Assembly: GCA_009691645.1 (NCBI GenBank)
Contig: SIAT01000002.1
Location: 1 to 31,688 of the forward strand
DNA length: 31,688 nt
Direction: 5' to 3'
Origin: Pedosphaera sp.
GTDB lineage: Bacteria; Verrucomicrobiota; Verrucomicrobiia; Limisphaerales; SIAT01
Part shown: one piece after another, positions 16,732-24,651 of the stretch
Numbering within the stretch: position 1 is the stretch's first letter
Layout of the letters: each line of letters begins with the position of its first letter
The notes under the pieces: model-generated
What the model was told of the DNA's origin: nothing
Databases searched by the model: none
What the model saw: the letters and a program-made list of their open reading frames with translations, nothing else
Program-made: the position numbers and the translations under genes

Positions 16732-18078
16732 ATGGAAAATAGCTGGCACATACAACGGCGGACATTCCTGCGCGGTCTGGGCACGGCAATCGCCCTGCCG
16801 GTGCTCGATCAGATGCTGCCAGCGAAGGCTCTCGCTGCTGGTGGCGGGAAAGCGTTTCCGAAGCGGATGGCTTTCCTCTACATCCCCAACGGCGCGAACA
16901 TGGGCGATTGGACGCCCAAAACCGTCGGCTCCACTTTCCAACTTCCGAACATCCTCCAGCCACTCCAGCCGTATCAAAGCGACCTGACCGTGCTCACCGG
17001 TCTCACGCACGACAAAGCCCGCGCGAATGGCGATGGTGCCGGCGACCACGCCCGCGCGAACGCCTCCTTCCTCACCGGTTGCCAGGCGCGCAAAACGAGC
17101 GGCGCCGATATCAAAATCGGCGTTTCCGCGGATCAGATTGCCGCGAACAAGGTCGGCGCTGAGACGCGTTTCCCGTCACTCGAATTGAGTAGCGACGGTC
17201 AGAGGCTGTCTGGTAACTGCGATTCCGGCTACAGTTGCGCCTACCAATTCAACCTCGCGTGGAAGAGTGAGAACACGCCCGCGCCGCCGGAATCAAACCC
17301 ACGCGCCGTCTTCGACCGGCTTTTCGGTAATCAAAAGAAAGTCGAGATGACCGCCAGCCGCGTCCAGCGCGACCGTTATCAGAAGAGCATCCTCGATTTC
17401 GTGTTGGAAGACGCCAATGACCTCCGCGCCAAGCTTGGCTACACCGACAAGCGCAAGCTCGACGAGTACATGACCGCCATCCGCGAAGTGGAGCAGCGGA
17501 TGGAAGCGGCCGCATCTTCACCAGTCGATCTGCCGCCCGGCTACGTGATGCCGATCGGCAAGCCGAACGACAACGAGGCGCACATCCGACTGATGATGGA
17601 TATGCTGGCACTCGCGTTCCAGACCGATTCGACCCGCGTCATCACTTATCTCCTCGCCCACGATGGCAGCAATCGGAGTTATCCTCTGCTCGGCATCAAG
17701 GAAGGGCACCACGAGCTTTCGCACCACGGTAACAACGAGGAGAAGAAGCAGAAGATCGGGAAGATCAATCGCTTTCACACCGCCCAACTCGCCTACCTCC
17801 TCGGCAAACTCAAGGCTGTGAAAGAGGGCGATGGCACGTTGCTCGACAACTGCATGATCGTGTATGGCGGCGGCATCAGCGACGGCAACCGGCATAATCA
17901 CAACGATCTCCCGGTGCTGCTGCTCGGCAAAGGCGGCGGGACACTCAAAGCTGGTCGTCACATCCGTTATCCGGACAACACGCCGATGACCAATCTCTAC
18001 CTCGCAATGCTCGATCGGATGGGGGCGCCCGCCGAACGCGTCGGCGACAGCACCGGCCGCCTGCAGGGATTGGCCTGA
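16732..18078 (+). CDS. Tat-exported DUF1552 protein
   Basis: The 448-residue protein begins with a Tat signal (QRRTFLRGLGTAIALPVLDQ, cut near ALAAGG). DUF1552 landmarks are RMAFLYIPNGANMGDW, LTVLTGLTHDKARANGDGAG, DHARANASFLTGC, SDGQRLSGNCDSGYSCAYQF and YGGGISDGNRHNHNDLPVLL. The His and Asp residues of these blocks recall the distant relation of DUF1552 to DUF1501 and the alkaline phosphatase fold. No activity is established. It is the usual partner of DUF1587/1592-type proteins, as here, where it follows one by 60 bp. A terminator lies 20 bp after the stop. No Shine-Dalgarno is visible before the ATG. Confidence 0.92.
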   Translation: MENSWHIQRRTFLRGLGTAIALPVLDQMLPAKALAAGGGKAFPKRMAFLYIPNGANMGDWTPKTVGSTFQLPNILQPLQPYQSDLTVLTGLTHDKARANGDGAGDHARANASFLTGCQARKTSGADIKIGVSADQIAANKVGAETRFPSLELSSDGQRLSGNCDSGYSCAYQFNLAWKSENTPAPPESNPRAVFDRLFGNQKKVEMTASRVQRDRYQKSILDFVLEDANDLRAKLGYTDKRKLDEYMTAIREVEQRMEAAASSPVDLPPGYVMPIGKPNDNEAHIRLMMDMLALAFQTDSTRVITYLLAHDGSNRSYPLLGIKEGHHELSHHGNNEEKKQKIGKINRFHTAQLAYLLGKLKAVKEGDGTLLDNCMIVYGGGISDGNRHNHNDLPVLLLGKGGGTLKAGRHIRYPDNTPMTNLYLAMLDRMGAPAERVGDSTGRLQGLA

Positions 18079-18098
18079 GCATCCGCAAATTCCTTTCG

Positions 18099-18130
18099 AG
18101 CCGGGGCAAGTGCCTCGGCTTTCTTCTTTA
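18099..18130 (+). terminator. Rho-independent terminator after the DUF1552 gene
   Basis: A stem of about 9 bp pairs AGCCGGGGC (18099-18107) with the arm ending at 18120 and has one G-T wobble. A 4-base loop tops it and a T-rich tract (TTCTTCTTT) follows directly. It starts 20 bp after the stop at 18078. The remaining 110 bases to the next gene hold nothing I recognise. Confidence 0.75.
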
Positions 18131-18239
18131 TCCAACTTGAGCCGCTCTCTGACTGGACTTACATTGGCTTCGATAGGACGGTCTTGCAGCATCAGCAAAG
18201 GGTGCCGCGCTGTCTTCGAACCACAAATCGAATCCGGCT

Positions 18240-18785
18240 ATGAAAACTACTTTTCTCGCCGCGCTCGGCTTTGCCGGCCTGTTTTCCTTGCGCGTGTTGG
18301 CAGCCACCCCCATCGATCCCGCCTTGCAGCCCAAGGTGGATGCCAAGCTCAAAGACATTCAGGCATGGGCGGCCAGCCCTGCCATCGTGGAAGCTGTCAA
18401 GGCACAGAACGCCCAACTCCCGCTGGACTATGCGGCGATGACTCAGGAGAAATGGAAAGCCACGACCATCCTCGATCCGTTCGTGCGTTCCTTCGCCAAA
18501 AATGCTTCAGCTGAATTTCTCAAAAACAAAAAGAGCAACGCGCTGAGCGAAGCATTTCTCTCCGATGCCAACAGATTGAAGATAGCTTTCCCCTCCAAGA
18601 CCTCCAACTGGAGCCACAAGGGCAAGGGCAAACACGATGTGCCGATGACCGGCAAGACGTGGCAGGGAGCAATCGAACTGGACGAATCCACGGGACTCAG
18701 GCAGCTCGAAATCGCAGTCCCAGTGCTGGAGACCGGCAAGCCGATCGGGTCGCTGGTCGTGGGATTGAGAATCAACAAACTCTAA
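18240..18785 (+). CDS. Secreted Cache/PDC-like single-domain protein
   Basis: The 181-residue protein has a Sec signal peptide (KTTFLAALGFAGLFSL, cut near VLAAT). The mature part reads as an N-terminal helix (LQPKVDAKLKDIQAWAASPA) followed by an alpha-beta domain of the periplasmic PDC/Cache sensor type (QEKWKATTILDPFVRSF, then LSDANRLKIAFPSKTSNW, ending GKPIGSLVVGLRINKL). Such domains usually sit in front of a kinase or chemoreceptor. Here there is no transmembrane anchor or signalling domain, so it may be a free periplasmic ligand-binding protein. The fold call is moderate. It is a single gene convergent to the ArsR-methyltransferase gene, with a small inverted repeat (18786-18801) right after its stop. 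Confidence 0.75.
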   Translation: MKTTFLAALGFAGLFSLRVLAATPIDPALQPKVDAKLKDIQAWAASPAIVEAVKAQNAQLPLDYAAMTQEKWKATTILDPFVRSFAKNASAEFLKNKKSNALSEAFLSDANRLKIAFPSKTSNWSHKGKGKHDVPMTGKTWQGAIELDESTGLRQLEIAVPVLETGKPIGSLVVGLRINKL

Positions 18786-18811
18786 CAGTAAGTAATTACT
18801 GCAAGTGCCGT

Positions 18812-19741
18812 TTACTTCATCGCGCTGGCGAGCAGGGTCTGAAAATGCGGCGGCTGTTCTTCGCTGGCGACCGCGCTGATTTCGATTTTCTTGAATCCGG
18901 CCGTCTCCAGCCAGTGGTACAGATCGCTTTCGGCAAAACCCAGCCAGCGGTCACCGTACAGTTCACGCGCCTGCTCGAAGTTGTGCCGGAGCAGGTCGAG
19001 GATCATCACCTGGCCGCCGGGCTTGAGGATGCGATGGGCGGCCACGATGGTCTGCGCCGGTTCCTCGGCGTGATGCAACGCTTGGCTGAGAATGACCAGA
19101 TCCACGCTGGCCGGCTCGACGGGGGGGGATTGCAGATCGCCGTGTCGGAATTCGAGGTTCTTCAGGCCGTTCTTCTTCGCTTTGGCCGCGCCGAACTTCA
19201 CCATCTTCTCCGAGTTGTCCACGGCGATAACTTTTTTGCAACGGCGCGCGAGCAGTTCGCTGAGCAGTCCCTCGCCCGAGCCGAGATCGGCCACCACAAG
19301 CGGCGGCAGGATGCGCAGGAGTAGATGTCCGAAAGCCTGCCACGAACGGCCGGGGCCGTAGCTGCGGTCGAAGCGCCCGGCGACCTGATTGAAATAGACA
19401 TGCGCCTGTTGCTCGCGTCGCGCGACCACGCGCTTGAGGTTCAATTGATCGCCCGCGTAATGGCTTTCCTCTTTCGCGCCGCGCACGGCAAGCTCGATGA
19501 ATTCCCGCGCCGTGCTGTCGGCATTCTCGTGCCATTTGTAGAAGGCCCGTTTGCCCTCGCGCCGCGATTGGAGCAATCCGGCCTCCTGCAGTAAGCCGAG
19601 ATGGGTGGAGATGCGCGACTGTCCCATGCGCGTGATCTCCTGCAGTTCGTTCACGGAGAGCGCCTCGCGTTCCAGCAGCGCGACGATGCGCAGGCGGGTC
19701 GGATCAGCGAGGGCGCGGAGCGATTTGAGCGTGGACGACAT
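18812..19741 (-). CDS. ArsR-type regulator fused to a SAM-dependent methyltransferase domain
   Basis: I chose the ATG at 19741 (309 residues) because the winged helix begins at once (SSTLKSLRALADPTRLRIVA). The in-frame extension to 19837 would cross the divergent promoter. Residues 5-75 are an ArsR-type HTH (NELQEITRMGQSRISTHLGL). Residues 145-250 are a class I methyltransferase fold with motif I DLGSGEG (152-158), the acidic residue of AVDNS (about 175), HGDL and LILKPGG-like blocks. No ArsR-type metal-binding Cys is present. The gene is divergent from metK-ahcY. ArsR-family SahR regulators of the SAM cycle, which respond to S-adenosylhomocysteine, are known in Proteobacteria; an analogous role here is inferred, with the methyltransferase fold perhaps acting as the ligand pocket. 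A real methyltransferase activity is the alternative. Confidence 0.88.
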   Translation of the reverse strand: MSSTLKSLRALADPTRLRIVALLEREALSVNELQEITRMGQSRISTHLGLLQEAGLLQSRREGKRAFYKWHENADSTAREFIELAVRGAKEESHYAGDQLNLKRVVARREQQAHVYFNQVAGRFDRSYGPGRSWQAFGHLLLRILPPLVVADLGSGEGLLSELLARRCKKVIAVDNSEKMVKFGAAKAKKNGLKNLEFRHGDLQSPPVEPASVDLVILSQALHHAEEPAQTIVAAHRILKPGGQVMILDLLRHNFEQARELYGDRWLGFAESDLYHWLETAGFKKIEISAVASEEQPPHFQTLLASAMK

Positions 19742-19781
19742 TATTTTCTTGGCCACCAGTCCGGTGAGGGACGAGTTCTGG

Positions 19782-19810
19782 GTTGACGGCCAAGCGTAGT
19801 CATATATCTT
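19782..19810 (+). promoter_or_regulatory. Promoter of metK-ahcY
   Basis: TTGACG (19782-19787, five of six) and TATCTT (19805-19810, four of six) are 17 bp apart. The start of transcription would be near 19817, giving a leader of about 53 bases. That is too short for a known SAM riboswitch. Confidence 0.5.
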
Positions 19811-19828
19811 CCCATCCTGATACGTCAA
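19801..19828 (-). promoter_or_regulatory. Divergent promoter of the ArsR-methyltransferase gene
   Basis: On the minus strand TTGACG (19828-19823) and TATATG (19806-19801) are 16 bp apart. The element overlaps the metK -10 region, so one bound protein could control both directions. Confidence 0.4.
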
Positions 19829-19840
19829 TATGAACATTGA
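19825..19840. promoter_or_regulatory. Candidate operator (inverted repeat) in the metK control region
   Basis: TCAAT and ATTGA are perfect inverted arms around a 6-base centre, just downstream of the predicted metK transcription start and overlapping the divergent -35. A second, weaker pair, TATC (19805-19808) and GATA (19819-19822), lies over the metK -10. ArsR-family dimers bind such dyads. Assignment to the neighbouring regulator is inferred. Confidence 0.4.
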
Positions 19841-19856
19841 TTGGCGCGCTTAGGAA

Positions 19857-19861
19857 AAAGG
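19857..19861 (+). promoter_or_regulatory. Shine-Dalgarno of metK
   Basis: AAGGA lies 8 bases upstream of the ATG at 19870. It selects that start over an in-frame ATG at 19837, which would add 11 residues absent from the family. Confidence 0.75.
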
Positions 19862-19869
19862 AATTCTCT

Positions 19870-21048
<1,179 letters not shown>

Positions 21049-21075
21049 AGTGAGAATCTCAAACTGAAAACTTTC

Positions 21076-22566
21076 ATGTCTAAAATCAAAAAATCCACCA
21101 CCGCATCCAACCCCGCAATCACCGCTGTGCTCGCTGCGTACGCCGCGCACACACCCGCGGGCAAGGACTACATCGTCCGCGACATCTCGCTCGCCGACTG
21201 GGGCCGCAAGGAGATCGACGTCGCCGAGCACGAGATGCCCGGTCTCATGTCGGTTCGCAAGAAGTACGCGAAACAGAAACCGCTCAAGGGCGTGCGCGTC
21301 ACCGGCTCGCTGCACATGACCATCCAGACGGCCGTGCTGATTGAAACGCTGTCTGCGCTCGGCGCGAATGTCCGCTGGGCCTCCTGCAACATCTTCTCCA
21401 CGCAGGACCACGCCGCCTCCGCCATCGCCGTGACCGGCGTGCCGGTCTTTGCCTGGAAGGGCGAGACGCTCGAGGAGTATTGGGAGCTGACGTTGAAGGC
21501 GATTCTTTTCCCCGGCGACAAAGGCCCCGAGCTCGTCGTGGACGACGGCGGCGATGTGACGCTACTCATCCATAAAGGCTACGAGTTGGAGAAGGGATCC
21601 AAGTGGGCTTACGAGAACAAGGGCGACAGTCACGAGGTCTCCGTCGTCAAGGCGCTCCTCCGCCGCATCGCGCAAGAGAAGCCCGGTCTCTGGACGAAGA
21701 TCGTGAAGGACTGGCGCGGCGTCTCCGAAGAGACCACCACCGGCGTCCATCGTCTCTACCAGATGAAGGAGGCCGGCCAGCTCCTCGTCCCCGCCATCAA
21801 CGTCAACGACTCCGTCACCAAGTCCAAGTTCGACAACCTCTACGGCTGCCGCGAATCGCTGGCTGACGGCATCAAGCGCGCCACCGCCGTGATGATAGCC
21901 GGCAAGGTCGCCGTCGTCTGCGGTTATGGTGACGTCGGCAAAGGGAGCTCCCACTCGCTCCGCGCCTACGGTGCCCGCGTCATCGTCACGGAGATCGATC
22001 CCATCAACGCGCTCCAAGCCGCGATGGAAGGCTTCGAGGTCAACACCCTCGAATCTACGCTCGGCGTCGGCGACATCTACGTCACCACGACCGGCAACTG
22101 CGACATCATCACCGTGGAGCACATCCTCGCGATGAAGGATCAGGCAATCGTCTGCAACATCGGCCACTTCGACAACGAGATCCAGGTGGACAAGCTCAAG
22201 AAGCAGAAGGGCGTCCGCATCGAGAACATCAAGCCCCAGTACGACCGCTACCATCTCCCCGGCAACAAGAGCATCTACCTCCTCGCCGAAGGCCGGCTCG
22301 TGAACCTCGGCTGCGCCACCGGCCACCCGAGCTTCGTCATGTCCAATTCCTTCACCAACCAGACACTCGCGCAGATTGACCTCTGGCAAAACCGGGACAC
22401 GTACGAGAAGACCGTTTACCGCCTGTCGAAGAAACTCGACGAGGAGGTCGCGCGGCTGCACCTCGAGAAGATCGGCGTCAAGCTCACCAAGCTGACCAAA
22501 GCTCAGGCCAGCTACCTCGGCGTGCCGCTCGACGGCCCCTACAAGTCCGAGCACTACCGGTACTAA
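21076..22566 (+). CDS. ahcY: Adenosylhomocysteinase
   Basis: The 496-residue NAD-dependent enzyme hydrolyses S-adenosylhomocysteine to adenosine and homocysteine, relieving product inhibition of methyltransferases. Seen in order: GSLHMTIQTAVLIETL, the family signature SCNIFSTQDHAASAIA, NVNDSVTKSKFDNLYGCRES with the catalytic Lys/Asp, the Rossmann motif VCGYGDVGKGSSHSLR, GHFDNEIQVD, and the C-terminal Lys-Tyr tail PYKSEHYRY that completes the neighbour's NAD site. It has the insert of about 40 residues (around GPELVVDDGGDVTLLI) typical of the longer bacterial form. It is the second gene of the metK operon and is followed by a strong terminator. Confidence 0.98.
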   Translation: MSKIKKSTTASNPAITAVLAAYAAHTPAGKDYIVRDISLADWGRKEIDVAEHEMPGLMSVRKKYAKQKPLKGVRVTGSLHMTIQTAVLIETLSALGANVRWASCNIFSTQDHAASAIAVTGVPVFAWKGETLEEYWELTLKAILFPGDKGPELVVDDGGDVTLLIHKGYELEKGSKWAYENKGDSHEVSVVKALLRRIAQEKPGLWTKIVKDWRGVSEETTTGVHRLYQMKEAGQLLVPAINVNDSVTKSKFDNLYGCRESLADGIKRATAVMIAGKVAVVCGYGDVGKGSSHSLRAYGARVIVTEIDPINALQAAMEGFEVNTLESTLGVGDIYVTTTGNCDIITVEHILAMKDQAIVCNIGHFDNEIQVDKLKKQKGVRIENIKPQYDRYHLPGNKSIYLLAEGRLVNLGCATGHPSFVMSNSFTNQTLAQIDLWQNRDTYEKTVYRLSKKLDEEVARLHLEKIGVKLTKLTKAQASYLGVPLDGPYKSEHYRY

Positions 22567-22600
22567 AACTGCGCCACCGCGCACGACTTCAGAAAACAGA

Positions 22601-22628
22601 AAGGCCGGGCGCGATGCCCGGCCTTTTG
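22601..22628 (+). terminator. Rho-independent terminator after ahcY
   Basis: A perfect 8-bp GC stem (GGCCGGGC at 22603-22610 with GCCCGGCC at 22616-22623), a 5-base loop and a TTTT tail follow ahcY by about 35 bp. Flanking A and T bases extend the stem. The A-rich left side could let it also serve the convergent leuD gene. Confidence 0.92.
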
Positions 22629-22656
22629 CTTTTCAAAATCCACCCTCTCCGTCAGC

Positions 22657-23208
22657 CTACTGGCTGGGGATCATTCCCTGCTTGCGTGCGAAGTTGAACA
22701 ACCCGCCCGCATCCACCACCGGCCGGACTTCGCCGAGCGGCTTGAAGGAATGAACTTTGCCGGTGGCCTTCACGGTCACAGTGGCCGCGTCGAGATCCAC
22801 CGTGACCACGTCACCGGTCTTGAGAATTTCGCAGAGGCGCTCGGTCATTTCGCAGGGATAAAGTTCGCCCGTCGCAACGCAGTTGCGGAAGAAGATGCGC
22901 GCGAATCCTTCCGCGAGAACGATGTGGCAACCGGCTGAACCGAGCGCGATCGGGGCGTGCTCGCGCGAGCTGCCGCAGCCGAAGTTCCGCCCGCCGACGA
23001 TGATCGGATACTCGCTGTCGAGTTGATCCGGCTTCACGAAGCGAGTCGGGTAGAGCGCATCGGGCAGGCCGTGCATCGCATGGCTGCCGAGCTTCTCGTA
23101 CTCGGCGGGGATGGTCGGCACGAGGTTGAGAAACTCCGCGGGAATGATCTGGTCGGTGTCGATGTTATCGCGCACCACGTAAACGGGGCCTGTAAAAACG
23201 GACGCCAT
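22657..23208 (-). CDS. leuD: 3-isopropylmalate dehydratase small subunit
   Basis: The 183-residue protein is the swivel domain of the aconitase family that, with LeuC, isomerises 2- to 3-isopropylmalate in leucine synthesis. Signature blocks are DNIDTDQIIPAEFLN, GGRNFGCGSSREHAPIAL and EGFARIFFRNCVATGELYP. I chose ATG 23208 because family similarity begins at its second or third residue; the in-frame extension would start at a TTG at 23250. The size fits the shorter archaeal/bacterial LeuD type, which also includes homoaconitase and dimethylmaleate dehydratase small subunits, so the substrate is not certain. No leuC lies in the window. It is convergent to ahcY and divergent from serS. Confidence 0.93.
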   Translation of the reverse strand: MASVFTGPVYVVRDNIDTDQIIPAEFLNLVPTIPAEYEKLGSHAMHGLPDALYPTRFVKPDQLDSEYPIIVGGRNFGCGSSREHAPIALGSAGCHIVLAEGFARIFFRNCVATGELYPCEMTERLCEILKTGDVVTVDLDAATVTVKATGKVHSFKPLGEVRPVVDAGGLFNFARKQGMIPSQ

Positions 23209-23278
23209 AGGCCGTGCAGTGTCATCAGCAATGCCATTCGTTTCAAACAAAAAACAAGCGCGCCATCCCAGCGAAGGC

Positions 23279-23306
23279 TTGTCGCTGAAAGACGCATTCC
23301 TATAAT
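23279..23306 (+). promoter_or_regulatory. serS promoter giving a leaderless transcript
   Basis: TTGTCG (23279-23284) and a perfect TATAAT (23301-23306) are 16 bp apart. Six bases follow the -10 before the GTG start at 23313, so transcription should begin at or next to the start codon. No Shine-Dalgarno is present. Confidence 0.6.
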
Positions 23307-23312
23307 GCGCGT

Positions 23313-24614
23313 GTGCTGGACATCAAACTGATCCGTGAACGGGCGGAGTTCGTGAAGGCGCGTCTGGCTACGCGCGGGGCAGGGGACGAAGCCCGGATCG
23401 ACGAGGTGCTGCAGTTGGATGAGCAACGCCGCAAGTGCCTGGCTGAGGTCGAGGCGCTCAAGTCCGAGCGTAACAAAGCTTCCAAAGAAATCGGCGCGCT
23501 GATGGGCCAGAAGAAACTCGCCGAGGCTGAGTCGCGCAAGGCCGAGGTGCGGCAAATCGGCGACCGTATCACTGAACTCGACAAGGTTGTGGCGGAGGTG
23601 GAGTTGAAGCGCGACGCACTTCTGATGCGTCTTCCAAATCTTCCGCACGAGAGCGTGGCGCTCGGCAAGGACGCGGCGGACAACCCGGAGATTCGCGTCT
23701 GGGGATCCAAGCCGGCGCACGGTTTCAAGGCGAAGTCCCACGTGGAGTTGTGCGAATCGCTGAAGCTCGTGGATTTCGCGCGCGGCGCGAAACTTTCAGG
23801 GAGCGGCTTCCTCCTCTACACGAACTGGGGCGCGCGCCTTGAGCGGGCGCTCATCCAATTCCTGCTCGACCTTCACTCCACCGAGCACGGTTACACGGAA
23901 GTGGCGCCGCCGTACATCGTGGGCCGGCACTGCATGGAGGGCGTTGGGCAGTTCCCGAAGTTCGAGGATCAAGCGTACGCAGTGCAGGAAGGGCTTGACG
24001 CGAACACGATGGGCAAACTTTATCTGCTGCCGACAGCCGAGGCGCCGGTGGCGAACATCCATCGGGAGGAGATTCTTTCGGAGAAGCAACTGCCGATCCA
24101 GTACGTCGCCTACAGCCCGTGTTTCCGCGCCGAGGCAGGCGCGGCCGGCGTCGGCACGCGCGGGATGATCCGCGTGCATCAGTTCGACAAGGTGGAGCTG
24201 ATCAAGATCGTGAAGCCCGAGCAGGGTTACGAAGAACTGGAGTCGTTGGTGGCAAACGCGGAGAAGGTGCTGCAGTTGCTCGGGCTACACTACCGCGTCA
24301 TCAATCTCTGCACGGGCGACATGGGCTTCGCCAGCGCCAAGACGTACGACATCGAGGTCTGGGCGCCGGGGCAGGGGGCGTACCTCGAGGTGTCGAGTTG
24401 CTCGAACTGCGAGGACTTCCAATCCCGTCGGATGAATCTGCGTTTCAAGAGCGAGTCGGGCGAAAACAAGCTCCCGCACATCCTCAACGGCAGCGGCACG
24501 GCGCTCGCCCGACTGTTCGTCGCGCTTATCGAAACACATCAGCAGCCGGATGGAAGCATCAGCATCCCCGAGCCGCTGCGGCCATATCTGAAGGCGGATT
24601 GGATCACGGCCTGA
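23313..24614 (+). CDS. serS: Seryl-tRNA synthetase
   Basis: The 433-residue class II aminoacyl-tRNA synthetase charges tRNA-Ser. The start is the GTG at 23313, reading LDIKLIRERAEFVKARLATR as in the family. Residues 1-105 form the long antiparallel coiled-coil arm that holds the tRNA long variable arm. The catalytic core shows motif 2 (SPCFRAEAGAAGVGTRGMIR, then HQFDKVELIKI), the block TYDIEVWAPGQGAYLEVSSC followed by SNCEDFQSRRMNLRFK, and motif 3 (LNGSGTALARLFVALIETHQ). Length is typical. A perfect TATAAT box six bases before the GTG suggests a leaderless mRNA. glgA follows on the same strand after 37 bp. Confidence 0.98.
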   Translation: MLDIKLIRERAEFVKARLATRGAGDEARIDEVLQLDEQRRKCLAEVEALKSERNKASKEIGALMGQKKLAEAESRKAEVRQIGDRITELDKVVAEVELKRDALLMRLPNLPHESVALGKDAADNPEIRVWGSKPAHGFKAKSHVELCESLKLVDFARGAKLSGSGFLLYTNWGARLERALIQFLLDLHSTEHGYTEVAPPYIVGRHCMEGVGQFPKFEDQAYAVQEGLDANTMGKLYLLPTAEAPVANIHREEILSEKQLPIQYVAYSPCFRAEAGAAGVGTRGMIRVHQFDKVELIKIVKPEQGYEELESLVANAEKVLQLLGLHYRVINLCTGDMGFASAKTYDIEVWAPGQGAYLEVSSCSNCEDFQSRRMNLRFKSESGENKLPHILNGSGTALARLFVALIETHQQPDGSISIPEPLRPYLKADWITA

Positions 24615-24651
24615 GTATCAGTTCCCACCTGCGCAAGGAAGTTTTCCACTG

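Noticed and set aside
14881..17049. A 722-codon open frame on the minus strand opposite the DUF1587/1592 gene
   Set aside because: It mirrors a gene with clear family motifs and crosses into the next gene. No signal peptide or family is recognisable.
18786..18801. CAGTAA/TTACTG hairpin as a terminator
   Set aside because: The stem is AT-rich, only 6 bp, and lacks a T-run; it is too weak to call a terminator.
19811..19869. A SAM riboswitch in front of metK
   Set aside because: The predicted leader is only about 50 bases, with no stem pattern of known SAM or SAH riboswitches and no terminator hairpin.
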